The notes: generated by a model not told the origin, from the sequence alone. DNA of 64,000 bases from Isoetes taiwanensis (GCA_021234155.1 JAJEKV010000019.1:3202356-3266355), one strand, 5' to 3'. Positions 1 to 12,411 are shown, counted from the stretch's first letter. Made by a program: numbers and translations.

Positions 1-831
1 CATAGGTGAAAAGGATGGGAACGATAGAGAGGGTGCTTACCAATTTCAAAAGGGATGGCTTCTCAGCTTTTTTTGTGTATCCAATTTGTGAGGCGATCGA
101 AAATGTGGTCGTCTAAGAATAGAACCCACAAATTTACTAATCTTGAACCAAATTGCGAATGAAATCAAAACACCCATGTCGGGAATGCGGGGAAAAGGTT
201 TCATAAAAGAGTAATAGTATCACTGGCAAAGATCCTTCTAGCAAAGCCTTTCCAAACATCAGCCACAGTAGGTCGTGATAAAGAAGCACATTAAACTAGT
301 AGAAAGGATAGGTAGAAACAAGAGTTATACAAATTGAATCAAACATTGATTCAACGTCAAAGAATCATATATCCAGTACGTGCGGCTTTGCTAAAATCAG
401 TCTTTGTTACCCGGAGAAAATAGGCTCGAGACCACACTTTATGTGAAATTTTGCAATATCCCGTAAGAAATAGACCCGCTTTGGAGGAGCAAATGGCTTT
501 GAACCGCCGATCCGTGTTTTCGTGGAGCAACAAAGGTAACAAAATAGGCTTAGTTGAAGGAAAAGGGTTCTGAGAACAAACCTTGAAGCCGATGGATCCT
601 GCTTTCGCGTGGTTGCTCCAAGCCCGATTTCGAGGAGTAATAAGCCTTGAACCGCCATTGATCTAGTTTTCGTGGAGCAACAAAGGATGCCTGTGGTGCT
701 AGAAGTGTTACGTAAAGCAAAACCAAGGTATTGCCTTGCCCTAGAGAAAAATGGGAAAATAATGACTTAAGATCCTTTTCTACAACATAAGAAATATATT
801 CAAGTATTGTATCAAGCTTCCCAAATCTATC

Positions 832-2890
832 CTTACCAACCGTTTAAGCATACAAATAAACTTGCTTAAAAGCCGTTTCAAGGCATAAAGCTCCTTTCTA
901 AGCACTACCGGACCGTATGCCCGGTTTTAGCACAAATATATCTACCTCCTTAAAATGCAGAAATGACTAAAGGAAATCGCCAAATCCTATATCTCTCCAG
1001 AGCACACAAATGCAAAAAGCCGGCTATGGAGGCCCCGACAACTCTGTTTTGAGTAAACAACTCAAATATTCTCAAGGTGGATGTTGATGCAGGGGTGAAG
1101 GATCCATACCGATGAGATAAACATTAAGAGGCCCTTTTCCAGCCAAAAGAGGACCTTTGTGGTAGTACGTAACTCTGAAGGTTGCTGAACAAGTTCGAGA
1201 AAGATGGCGATGATAAGAGAGTCTAGCGATGATAACGAGTCTAGCATCGGAGGCAAACACGAGCATAGATTAGAGCGAGTTACCTTCATAGAAATGGAGC
1301 TCCATTTTATAGCAGGATCTTCACTGCGGCCCTCCATCGGAGAAGAAACGCTTGCCCTAAAAGATATAGGCTGCACACAGCTGGGATGGAAAAGCATGGT
1401 TATGTGTAATATTGGAGTAGGCAAAATTAACAACTGGCCCATTCTTCATAGCAGGACAAATCGAGATCAGAAGATCCTTTTGAAATGGCCAGGCAAAACT
1501 CCAGATCTCAAACACCCCTATTTCCTTGCTCCTTCCAGAAGCTCTGCACCAACTAGCAACGAACCCTAAAATACATTACTCGATCCTTGCATGCTTAAAT
1601 TTGGAATAAATATTGAATATTCATAGGTGACCATTGAAAAGTGCCACAGAAAATCAAGGATCCCAAAAGGCGCACTCTAGAAATACTATTTAGTACACCT
1701 CATCAAATACAGCACCGAAATCATAGAAAAACCTTAGTAAAAATCGTACAAAAACATAAAAAAAACCCCTGTTATTATGCTACATATTCACAACAAATAA
1801 GTACCATTAACATAAATCATTACATCCAACAATTACAAATTAAAATCCCCCTGAAACCCCCTTACCAACCGTTTAAGCATACAAATAAACTTGCTTAAGC
1901 CGTTTCAAGGCATAAAGCTCCTTTTCGGCACTACTGGACCGTATCCTGGTTTTAGCACAAATATATCTACCTCCTTAAAATGCAGAAATGACTAAAGGAA
2001 ATCGGCCAAATCCTATATCTCTAGAGCACACAAATGCAAAAGCCGGCTATGGAGGCCCCGACAACTCGCTTTGAGTAAACAACTCAAATATTCTCAAGTG
2101 GATGTTGATGCGGGGGTGAAGGATCCATACCGGATGAGATAAACATTAAGAGGCCCTTTTCCAGCCAAAAAGAGGACCTTTGTGGTAGTACGTAACTACT
2201 GAAGGTTCTTTGAACAAGTTCGTAAAGATGGCGATGATAAGAGAGTCTAGCGATGATAACATGAGTCTAGCATCGGAGGCAAACACAGAGCATAGATTAG
2301 ATGAAGTTACCTTCATAGAAATGGAGCTCCATTTTATAGCAGGATCTTCACTGCGGCCCTCCATCTCGAAGAAACGCTTGCCCTAAAGATACAGTTTGCA
2401 TTAAATGGGATGGAAAAGCATGGTTATGTGTAATATTGGAGTAGGCAAAATTAACAAGCCGCCCATTCTTCATAGCGGGACAAATCGAGATCAAAGATCC
2501 TTTTGAAATGGCTGTGCAAAACTCCGGATCTCAAACACCCTATTTCCTTTGCTCCTTCCAGAAGCTCTGCACCAACTAGCAACGAACCCTAAAATACATT
2601 ACTCGATCCTTGCATGCTTAAATTTGGAATAAATATTGAATATTCATAGGTGACCATTGAAAAGTGCCACAGAAAATCAAGGATCCCAAAAGGCGCACTC
2701 TAGAAATACTATTTAGTACACCTCATCAAATACAGCACCGAAATCATAGAAAAACCTTAGTAAAAATCGTACAAAAACATAAAAAAAAACCCCCTGTTAT
2801 TATGCTACATATTCACAACAAATAAGTACCATTAACATTAATTAACATAAATCATTACATCCAACAATTACAAATTAAAATCCCCCCAAA
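832..2890 (+). repeat. 1.03-kb internal direct duplication in unit 1
   Basis: The stretch beginning at ACCAACCGTTTAAGCATAC (about 832) is repeated from about 1858. The first copy runs into a truncated left arm of the hairpin element (1794-1857) and then jumps straight back to the start of the second copy, which continues into a complete hairpin element. The copies are nearly identical except for short clusters of changes. This looks like unequal exchange or slippage anchored in the hairpin arm. Confidence 0.8.
1794..1857 (+). mobile_element. Truncated left arm of hairpin element
   Basis: The string CAACAAATAAGTACCATTAA and the following AT-rich arm match the left arm of the full elements at 2816, 5854 and 8881. 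The copy stops after the CCCCCTGAAACCCCC block and joins the duplicated unit sequence. No right arm follows. Confidence 0.7.
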
Positions 2891-3255
2891 CCCCTTTGGT
2901 TTGGGTGCATATTCACACGGGGGTTACTCCGCAACAACGAGTCGCTTGGATGGGTATATTTGCCCTTTATTCCAAGATCTAGACCGTACATAGCGATCCT
3001 CGTTTGTGGGGTATGCATGTACAAGTTTTTGTATACTGTATATTAAGGTTTGCAAAATACTATAAGGTTTGAGAGAATGTACTTAATAGTGTTAATTTTG
3101 TACATGTATTGTAAATTTTTTGGGGCTCTCGCTGCCCTACATAACCCCCCGTGTGAATATGCACCCAAACCAAAGGGGGTTTCAGGGGGATTTTAATTTG
3201 TAATTGTTGGATGTAATGATTTATGTTAATTAATGTTAATGGTACTTATTTGTTG
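2816..3255. mobile_element. Hairpin (MITE-like) element, copy 1
   Basis: A 440 bp segment with long terminal inverted repeats of roughly 120 bp. The left arm begins CAACAAATAAGTACC and ends near TTCACACGGGGG. The right arm is its reverse complement, from CCCCCGTGTGAATATGC to GGTACTTATTTGTTG. The ~200 bp loop is AT-rich and non-coding. No clear target duplication is visible because neighbouring copies share flanks as part of the tandem unit. It could be a foldback MITE, or simply a palindromic module that evolved within the unit. Confidence 0.7.
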
Positions 3256-5853
3256 GTTGTTGTATTATAAAAAGCAAATATAGGTAAACAACAATGTAAC
3301 ACAAATCATAGTAATAATGGATTGTTTAGTACTTGTTTATTGTTGGTTGTGATATTAAAATTTGGGCCTTCTGCCCTAACAAAAAACTAACCTTCTAGGT
3401 ATTGAACTTGGGCTAATAACAATTTCCATTACCAACAACTCGAAAGATTCCATAGAAAGCAGCCACAAGCAGCTCATTTCCCAAGTATGGTTGTATCCCC
3501 AAAGTACCCGCACACAAAGCACGTGAATTACCTAGCTCCTTGTGGGGATTTGTCCTTGTATAGAGTTGCTAGAAAATCATTTACAAGAGTCATATAACTT
3601 GAACCGGGATAAAATATGTAGCACTATGAATTAAACAGAAGCAATGCACATAACATGCTTATGCTTATGCTTATGCTAGAACACATTAAGTGTGTAAAAT
3701 ATAGAAAAAATGTACAATGTTTGAAGAGCCTCAACATCCAAACAAACCTCTGCAAATAAAACCTTAGCATGTGTCCTTTTGCAAGGGGTGAAACATTCAA
3801 ATGACAATTGTTACTTCCCTCTATTTCCCTCTACAATCAGAAGTTTGCAACGCCTAGTTTCTGAGCAGTGGAGACAAATAGGCTTTTTGCCTTGGTGCAC
3901 TGCATTGAAGCCAATCTTTGCCAGGTTTTTGCCACAATTGAGCATGTACGTGATGGAATAGGAGGAACGGAGACAAATAAGCTATGTAGCAAACTGCAAC
4001 TCTAGGATTCATGGCAATCATCCGCAGGTTCCTGCATTTCAGATTTTAAATACAAAATTTCAAATGGCTTGCAAAATAAGAATTTTGACATAGGTGAAAA
4101 GGATGGGAACGATAGAGAGGGCAATTTCAAAAAGGGATGGCTTCTCGACTTCTTTTCTTGTATCCAATTTGTGAGGCGATCAAAATGTGGCTCATTCTAA
4201 GAATAGAACCCACAAATTTACTAATCTTGAACCAAATTGCTAATGAAATCAAAACACCCATGTCGAATGCAGGGAAAAGGTTTCAAGAAGAGTAATAATA
4301 TCGGCCGCAAAGATCCTTCTAGCAAAGCCTTCCAAACATCAGCCAGTAGGGTCGTTGGATAAAGAAGCACATTAAACTAGTAGAAAGGATAGGTAGAAAC
4401 AAAGAGTTATACAAATTGAATCAAACATTGATTCAACGTCAAAGAATCATATATCCAGTCATGCGGCTTTTGCTAAAATCAGTCTTGTTACTAGAGAAAA
4501 TAGGCCTCGAGACCCCGCCCCGCAGCCCTTGCAATATCCCGTAAGAAATAGACCCGCTTTGGGAGCAACAACAGCTTTGAACCGCCGTGATCCGTGTTTT
4601 CGTGGAGCAACAAAGGTAACAAAATAGGCTTAGTTGAAGGAAAAAGGGTTACGAACAAACCTTGAAGCCGATGGATCCCGCTTTAAGGGTTGCTCCAAGC
4701 CCGATTTCGAGGAGTAACAAGCCTTGAACTGCCAGATCTAGTTTTCGTGGAGCAACAAAGGATGCCTGTGTGCTAGAAGTGTTCTGGTAAAGCAAAACCA
4801 AGGTATTGCCTTGCCCTAGAGAAAAAATGGGAAATAATGACTTAAGATCCTTTCTGTCATAAGAAATATATTCAAGTATTGTATCAAGCTTCCCAAATCT
4901 ATCATTACCAACCGTTTAAGCATACAAATAAACTTGCTTAAGCCGTTTCAAGGCATAAAGCTCCTTTTAAAGACTCTTGGACCGTATGCCCGGTTTTAGC
5001 ACAAATATATCTACCTCCTTAAAATGCAGAAATGACTAAAGGAAATCGGCCAAATCCTATATCTCTAGAGCACACAAATGCAAAAGCCGGCTATGGAGGC
5101 CCCGACAACTCTGTTTGAGTAAACAACTCAAATATTCTGCGTGGATGTTGATGCAGGGGTGAAGGATCCATACCAGATGAGATAAACATTAAGAGGCCCT
5201 TTTCCAGCCAAAAGAGGACCTTTGTGGTAGTACAGAACTACAGAAGGTTGCTGAACAAGTTCAGAAAGATGGCGATGATAAGAGAGTCTAGCGATGATAA
5301 CAGAGTCTAGCATCGGAGGCAAACACAGAGCATAGATTAGAGCGAGTTACCTTCATAGAAATGGAGCTCCATTTTATAGCAGGATCTTCACTGCGGCCCT
5401 CCATCGGAGAAGAAACGCTGTTCTAAAGATACAGTACAATAATACCGGGATGGAAAAGCATGGTTATGTGTAATATTGGAGTAGGCAAAATTAACAACTG
5501 GCCCATTCTTCATAGCAGGACAAATCGAGATCAGAAGATCCTTTTGAAATGGCCAGGCAAAACTCCAGATCTCAAACACCCCTATTTCCTTGCTCCTTCC
5601 GTAAGCTCAAGACCAACTAGCAACTAACCCTAAAATACATTACTCGATCCTTGCATGCTTAAATTTGGAATAAATATTGAATATTCATAGGTGACCATTG
5701 AAAAGTGCCACGAAAAATCAAGGATCCCAAAAAAGCACTCTAGAAATACTATTTAGTACACCTCATCAAATACAAAGACCAAATCATAGAAAAACCTTAG
5801 TAAAAATCGTTGCAAAAAAAAAAAAAACCCCCTGTTATTATGCTACATATTCA

Positions 5854-6294
5854 CAACAAATAAGTACCATTAACATTAATTAACATAAATCATTACATCC
5901 AACAATTACAAATTAAAATCCCCCTGAAACCCCCTTTGGTTTGGGTGCATATTCACACGGGGTTACTCAGACCTTGAGAGCTATCGGATGGGTATATTTG
6001 CCCTTTATTCCAAGATCTGGACTGTACATAGCGATCCTCGTTTGTGGGGTATGCATGTACAAGTTTTTGTATACTGTATATTAAGGTTTGCAAAATACTA
6101 TAAGGTTTGAGAGAATGTACTTAATAGTGTTAATTTTGTACATGTATTGTAAATTTTTTAGGGCTCTCGCTGCCCTACATAACCCCCCTGTGTGAATATG
6201 CACCCAAACCAAAGGGGGTTTCAGGGGGATTTTAATTTGTAATTGTTGGATGTAATGATTTATGTTAATTAATGTTAATGGTACTTATTTGTTG
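5854..6294. mobile_element. Hairpin (MITE-like) element, copy 2
   Basis: Same 441 bp element as at 2816-3255, with intact inverted arms and the same loop, located at the same place in the unit. The arms read CAACAAATAAGTACC on the left and GGTACTTATTTGTTG on the right. Confidence 0.7.
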
Positions 6295-6407
6295 GTTGTT
6301 GTATTATAAAAAGCAAATATAGGTAAACAACAATGTAACACAAATCATAGTAATAATGGATTGTTTAGTGCTTGTTTATTGTTGGTTGTGATATTAAAAA
6401 AAAATTT

Positions 6408-6422
6408 GGGCCCTTCGGGCCC
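6408..6422. other. GGGCCC-TTC-GGGCCC mini-hairpin
   Basis: A short perfect inverted repeat, GGGCCCTTCGGGCCC, preceded by an A-tract and TTT and followed by TAACAAAACG. It lies about 115 bp after the right arm of the hairpin element in every unit. Function unknown. Confidence 0.6.
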
Positions 6423-8880
6423 TAACAAAACGAACCTTCTAGGTATTGAACTTGGGCTAATAACAATTTCCATTACCAACAACTCGAAAGATTCCATAGA
6501 AAGCGACCACAAGCGACTCATTTCCCAAGTATGGTTGTATCCCCAAAGTACCCTTTTCAAAAGCACGTGAATTACCTAGCTCCTTGTGGGGATTTGTCCT
6601 TGTATAGAGTTGCTAGAAAATCATTTACAAGAGTCATATAACTTGAACCGGGATGAATTAAACAGAAGCAATGCACATAACATGCTTATGCTTATGCTTA
6701 TGCTAGAACACATTAAGTGTGTAAAATATAGAAAAAATGTACAATGTTTGAAGAGCCTCAACATCCAAACAAACCTCTGCAAATAAAACCTTAGCATGTG
6801 TCCTTTTGCAAGGGGTCAATTGTTACTTCCCTCTATTTCCCTCTACAATCAGAAGTTTGCAACGCCTAGTTTCTGAGCAGTGGAGACAAATAGGCTTTTT
6901 GCCTTGGTGCACTGCATTGAAGCCAATCTTTGCCAGGTTTTTGCCACAATTGAGCATGTACGTGATGGAATAGGAGGAACGGAGACAAATAAGCTATGTA
7001 GCAAACTGCAACTCTAGGATTCATGGCAATCATCCGCAGGTTCCTGCATTTCAGATTTTAAATACAAAATTTCAAATGGCTTGCAAAATAAGAATTTTGA
7101 CATAGGTGAAAAGGATGGGAACGATAGAGAGGGTGCTTACCAATTTCAAAAGGGATGGCTTCTCAGCTTCTTTTCTTGTATCCAATTTGTGAGGCGATCA
7201 AAAATGTGGTCACGTCTAAGAATAGAACCCACAAATTTACTAATCTTGAACCAAATTGCGAATGAAATCAAAACACCCATGTCGGGGAATGCGAGAAAAG
7301 GTTTCAAGAAGAGTAATAGTATCGCCACAAAGATCCTTCTAGCAAAGCCTTCCCAAACATCACCGTAGGTCGTGATAAAGAAGCACATTAAACTAGTAGA
7401 AAGGATAGGTAGAAACAAAAGAGTTATACAAATTGAATCAAACATTGATTCAACGTCAAAGAATCATATATCTAGGGTCAGGCGACTTTGCTAAAATCAA
7501 TCTTGTTACTAGAGAAAATAGGCTCGAGACCACCTCCCTGCCCTTGCAATATCCCGTAAGAAATAGACCTCGCTTTGGAGGAGCAAATGGCTTTGAACTG
7601 CCAGATCCGTGTTTTTCGTGGAGCAACAAAGGTAACAAAATAGGCTTAGTTGAAGGAAAAAAGGGTTACGTAACAAACCTTGAAGCCGATGGATCCTCGC
7701 CGTGGTTTGCTCCAAGCCCCATTTCGAGGAGTAACAAGCCTTGAACCGCCAGATCTAGTTTTCGTGGAGCAACAAAGGATGCCTGTATTGCTAGAAGTGT
7801 TCGGTAAAGCAAAACCAAGGTTGCTGCCTTGCCCTAGAGAAAAAATGGGAAATAATGACTTAAGATCCTTTCTCGCCATAAGAAATATATTCAAGTATTG
7901 TATCAAGCTTCCCAAATCTATCATTACCAACCGCTTAAGCATACAAATAAACTTGCTTAAGCCGCTTCAAGGCATAAAGCTCCTTTTCGCACTCTTGGAC
8001 CGTATGCCCGGTTTTAGCACAAATATATCTACCTCCTTAAAATGCGAAAATGACTAAAGGAAATCGGCCAAATCCTATATCTCTAGAGCACACAAATGCA
8101 AAAGCCGGCTATGGAGGCCCCCGACAACTCTGTTTGAGTAAACAACTCAAATATTCTGCGTGGATGTTGATGCAGGGTGAAGGATCCATACCGGATGAGA
8201 TAAACATTAAGAGGCCCTTTTCCAGTAAAAAAGAGGACCTTTGTGGTAGTACGTAACTTCTGAAGGTTCTTTGAACAAGTTCGTAAAGATGGCGATGATA
8301 AGAGAGTCTAGCGATGATAACAGAGTCTAGCATCGAGGCAAACACAGAGCATAGATTAGAGCGAAGTTACCTTCATAGAAATGGAGCTCCATTTTATAGC
8401 AGGATCTTCACCATGCCTCCATCCATCGAGAAGAAACGCTTGCCCTAAAGATACAGTCCGCACACAAATTTGGGATGGAAAAGCATGGTTATGTGTAATA
8501 TTGGAGTAGGCAAAATTAACAACCGCCCATTCTTCATAGCAGGACAAATCGAGATCAGAAGATCCTTTTGAAATGGCCAGGCAAAACTCCAGATCTCAAA
8601 CACCCCTATTTCCTTGCTCCTTCCAGAAGCTCTGCACCAACTAGCAACGAACCCTAAAATACATTACTCGATCCTTGCATGCTTAAATTTGGAATAAATA
8701 TTGAATATTCATAGGTGACCATTGAAAAGTGCCACAGAAAATCAAGGATCCCAAAAGGCGCACTCTAGAAATACTATTTAGTACACCTCATCAAATACAG
8801 CACCGAAATCATAGAAAAACCTTAGTAAAAATCGTACAAAAACATAAAAAAAAACCCCCTGTTATTATGCTACATATTCA

Positions 8881-9320
8881 CAACAAATAAGTACCATTAA
8901 CATTAATTAACATAAATCATTACATCCAACAATTACAAATTAAAATCCCCCTGAAACCCCCTTTGGTTTGGGTGCATATTCACACGGGGGGTTACTCCGG
9001 GCAACGAGAGCTATCGGATGGGTATATTTGCCCTTTATTCCAAGATCTGGACCGTACATAGCGATCCTCGTTTGTGGGGTATGCATGTACAAGTTTTTGT
9101 ATACTGTATATTAAGGTTTGCAAAATACTATAAGGTTTGAGAGAATGTACTTAATAGTGTTAATTTTGTACATGTATTGTAAATTTTTAGGGCTCTCACA
9201 ATTTCTACATAACCCCCTGTGAATATGCACCCAAACCAAAGGGGTTTCTGTGGGATTTTAATTTGTAATTGTTGGATGTAATGATTTATGTTAATTAATG
9301 TTAATGGTACTTATTTGTTG
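8881..9320. mobile_element. Hairpin (MITE-like) element, copy 3
   Basis: Third copy of the 440 bp element. The left arm is intact. The inner end of the right arm is slightly shortened (CCCCCTGTGAATATGC) relative to copies 1 and 2. Confidence 0.7.
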
Positions 9321-9433
9321 GTTGTTGTATTATAAAAAGCAAATATAGGTAAACAACAATGTAACACAAATCATAGTAATAATGGATTGTTTAGTGCTTG
9401 TTTATTGTTGGTTGTGATATTAAAAAAAAATTT

Positions 9434-9448
9434 GGGCCCTTCGGGCCC
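9434..9448. other. GGGCCC-TTC-GGGCCC mini-hairpin
   Basis: Unit 3 copy of the short perfect inverted repeat, in the same context as at 6408. Confidence 0.6.
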
Positions 9449-9724
9449 TAACAAAACGAACCTTCTAGGTATTGAACTTGGGCTAATAACAATTTCCATT
9501 ACCAACAACTCGAAAGATTCCATAGAAAGCAGCCACAAGCAGCTCATTTCCCAAGTATGGTTGTATCCCCAAAGTACCCGCACACAAAGCACGTGAATTA
9601 CCTAGCTCCTTGTGGGGATTTGTCCTTGTATAGAGTTGCTAGAAAATCATTTACAAGAGTCATATAACTTGAACCGGGATAAAATATGTAGCACTATGAA
9701 TTAAACAGAAGCAATGCACATAAC

Positions 9725-9764
9725 ATGCTTATGCTTATGCTTATGCTTATGCTTATGCTTATGC
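9725..9764 (+). repeat. CTTATG hexanucleotide microsatellite
   Basis: About six CTTATG units here, against three or four at the matching places in units 1, 2 and 4 (near 3659, 6683 and 13887) and in the inverted copy (near 29085). The variable copy number marks it as a slippage site. Confidence 0.85.
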
Positions 9765-10964
9765 TAGAACACATTAAGTGTGTAAAATATAGAAAAAATG
9801 TACAATGTTTGAAGAGCCTCAACATCCAAACAAACCTCTGCAAATAAAACCTTAGCATGTGTCCTTTTGCAAGGGGTGAAACATTCAAATGACAATTGTT
9901 ACTTCCCTCTATTTCCCTCTATAATCAGAAGTTTGCAACGCCTAGTTTCTGAGCGGTGGAGACAAATAGGCTTTTTGCCTTGGTGCACTGCATTGAAGCC
10001 AATCTTTGCCAGGTTTTTGCCACAATTGAGCATGTACGTGATGGAATAGGAGGAACGGAGACAAATAAGCTATGTAGCAAACTGCAACTCTAGGATTCAT
10101 GGCAATCATCCGCAGGTTCCTGCATTTCAGATTTTAAATACAAAATTTCAAATGGCTTGCAAAATAAGAATTTTGACATAGGTGAAAAGGATGGGAACGA
10201 TAGAGAGGGTGCTTACCAATTTCAAAAGGGATGGCTTCTCAGCTTCTTTTCTTGTATCCAATTTGTGAGGCGCACTGAAAATGTGGCTGTCTAAGAATAG
10301 AACCCACAAATTTACTAATCTTGAACCAAATTGCGAATGAAATCAAAACACCCATGTCAGGAATGCAGGAAAAGGTTTCAGGAAGAGTAATAGTATAACT
10401 GCAGCAGATCCTTCTAGCAAAGCCTTCCAAACATCACCAGAGGGTCAGTGATAAAGAAGCACATTAAACTAGTAGAAAGGATAGGTAGAAACAAAAGAGT
10501 TATACAAATTGAATCAAACATTGATTCAACGTCAAAGAATCATATATCCAGCCGTGGCAGCTTGCTAAAATCAGGTCTTGTTACCGCAGAGAAAATAGGC
10601 TCGAGACCCTCGCCTTTGCAGCCCTTGCAATATCCCGTAAGAAATAGACTCGCTTTGAGGAGCAACAGTTTTGAACCGCCGGATCCGTTTTTTGTGGAGC
10701 AACAAAGGTAACAAAATAGGCTTAGTTGAAGGAAAAAAGGGTTACGAACAAACCTTGAAGCCGATGGATCCTTTTGCGGGTTGCTCCAAGCCCGATTTCG
10801 AGGAGTAACAAGCCTTGAGCCGCCGAATCTAGTTTTCGTGGAGCAACAAAGGATGCCCGTGTGCTAGAAGTGTTCTCGTAAAGCAAAACCAAGGTATTGC
10901 CTTGCCCTAGAGAAAAAATGGGAAATAATGACTTAAGATCCTTTCTGTCATAAGAAATATATTC

Positions 10965-11540
10965 ACACAAACAATTAACATCCAACATATAAAAATTAAA
11001 TCCCCCAACACATAACAACCATTGACATTAACAACCAACACATAACTACCATTGACATTAATTAACACAACAATTGGGTCCAACACATTTAAATTAAAAT
11101 CCCCCCTTTGGTTTGGGTGCATATTCACACCTGGGGTGACTCAGGCAACGAGAGTCGTTGGATAGGCATATTCACCCCTTTATTCCTTAATCTACACCGT
11201 GACGTAAAGTTCCTCGCTTGTGGGGTATGCAAGTACAAAATTTGCTATCTTCAGATAACAAGATTCGCAAAATACTATAAGATTTCAAGCGAAATACTAT
11301 ATGGTGTTGATTTTGTACGTGCAAAATACAATTATGAGGGCTCTCGCTGCCCTACGTCACCCCCCGTGTGAATATGCACCCAAACCAAAGGGGGTTTAAG
11401 GGGGATTTTAATTTAAATGTGTTGGACCCAATTGTTGTGTTAATTAATGTCAATGGTAGTTATGTGTTGGTTGTTAATGTCAATGGTTGTTATGTGTTGG
11501 GGGATTTAATTTTTATATGTTGGATGTTAATGGTTTGTGT
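10965..11540. mobile_element. Diverged hairpin element with ~190 bp inverted arms
   Basis: A relative of the 440 bp element. The inner core TTTGGTTTGGGTGCATATTC is shared exactly, but the outer arms differ and are longer. Each arm carries an internal near-duplication of ACATAACNACCATTGACATT. Left and right arms match as reverse complements from ACACAAAC (10965) to GTTTGTGT (11540). A poly-A tract and a GGCCCC-TTC-GGGGCC hairpin follow at about 11540-11571, echoing the GGGCCC hairpin near the other copies. Confidence 0.68.
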
Positions 11541-11574
11541 TACAAAAAAAAAATTTTGGCCCCTTCGGGGCCTT

Positions 11575-12229
11575 AGGGACGTCCCCCCCCCGAGTGTGAC
11601 AAAAATTTTAGAATTCAAACCAGAAAAAAACTAGAATTCAATGGAGGCTTTCATCACCTGTAGCTTTTGAATTTCATCACAATAAAACAAATAGAACATA
11701 AGTAAAAGTTACCATAAAGATACAGCGGATTGATCCCATTATTCTGAAAATCATAAAGTTTGCAACACCCATACAGAAACATTTTTCAACTAGAATTTAA
11801 CAGCAGCCTTTGGCCTCCATGGATTCTTGTGGTGAGAAACCAAAGTGGGAAACTTTTCTGCTTGTTAACACAAGGATCTAGAAGCCTTGGAATTTGCTTA
11901 ATAACTGCCTCAAAATCTAAAAATGCATGGTAATTTTTTGCAACCTTCATTCGGAATGAGCCATAAAACAATATCCAATAGCGCAATCCTGTATTAATCA
12001 GTTGGTAGGATGTGAAAGCCTACCAAACCCGGCCGAAAAATTGCTGTTTTAGCATAGATAACTTAACTAAACATATCCATATCATACACTATCAAAAAGA
12101 TCTCAGAGAGAGCTTTCCAACGCAATAAAAATCATCTCAAACAGAGCTCTGGATCAAAAGTTATGATAAGAAATGTGTTGCCGGCAGGGAAACTGCACTA
12201 CATGCGACCTTCAAACCCTTCATATGCCC
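11575..12229. other. Non-coding filler in unit 4
   Basis: Sequence with no counterpart in the other units. It starts with a C-rich run (GTCCCCCCCCCGAG) and continues as AT-rich DNA. The longest frame is about 66 codons on the minus strand with no recognisable motif. I see no gene here. Confidence 0.5.
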
Positions 12230-12411
12230 ATTATGCACCACACACACAAAAAGAGGGCTTTTGTTGTGAGTCATTGGTGGTTGTTGACCATTATGCACCA
12301 CACGCACAAAAAGAGGGCTTTTGTTGTGAGCCATTGGTTGTTGACCATTATGCACCACACGCACAAAAAAAGGGCTTTTGTTGTGAGCCATTGGTTGTTG
12401 ACCATTGGAAA
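12230..12411 (+). repeat. 57-60 bp tandem repeat, three copies
   Basis: Three successive copies that open with CATTATGCACCACAC and contain AAAAAGAGGGCTTTTGTTGT. The first is slightly longer through a GGTGGTTG insertion. The repeat stays open on both strands because its length is near a multiple of three, which explains the artefactual HHTHKKRAF-type peptides. It is a minisatellite, not a gene. Confidence 0.85.

Larger units (their letters stand above)
1..4088 (+). repeat. 3-kb macrosatellite, unit 1 (expanded to 4.1 kb)
   Basis: First visible copy of a long tandem unit whose start I set at the shared string CATAGGTGAAAAGGATGGGA; the same string opens the next units at 4089, 7101, 10177 and 22777. 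The unit is AT-rich and has no convincing coding frame; the 60-130 codon ORFs in it are not conserved in frame between copies. Landmarks in order are an internal ~55 bp direct repeat ending in CGTGGAGCAACAAAGG, a block with a minus-strand TATAAAATGG, the hairpin element, a small damaged GGGCC hairpin, and a CTTATG microsatellite. This copy is 1 kb longer because of an internal duplication. I do not recognise the unit as a known transposon family. Confidence 0.85.
4089..7100 (+). repeat. 3-kb macrosatellite, unit 2
   Basis: Second tandem copy, 3.01 kb, in the same order as unit 1 but without the internal duplication. Long stretches are identical to units 1 and 3. The differences sit in short clusters at GC-rich spots, for example where all copies have the GAGAAAATAGGC context followed by a variable C-rich string near 4505-4530. 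No coding sequence is supported. Confidence 0.88.
7101..10176 (+). repeat. 3-kb macrosatellite, unit 3
   Basis: Third tandem copy, 3.08 kb, collinear with unit 2. It contains a full hairpin element, the mini-hairpin and an expanded CTTATG microsatellite. No open frame is conserved with the other copies. Confidence 0.88.

Noticed and set aside
2816-3400. Helitron 3' end (hairpin followed by CTAA) at the GGGCCC mini-hairpin
   Set aside because: The CTAA overlaps the stem instead of lying about 10 nt after it, and no matching TC 5' end or A/T insertion site is seen.
6345-9596. Recurring ~70-codon frames with LGIELGLITISITNNSKDS on plus and a complement on minus
   Set aside because: Present in each macrosatellite unit simply because the DNA is repeated. 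Both strands are open and no substitution pattern suggests selection.
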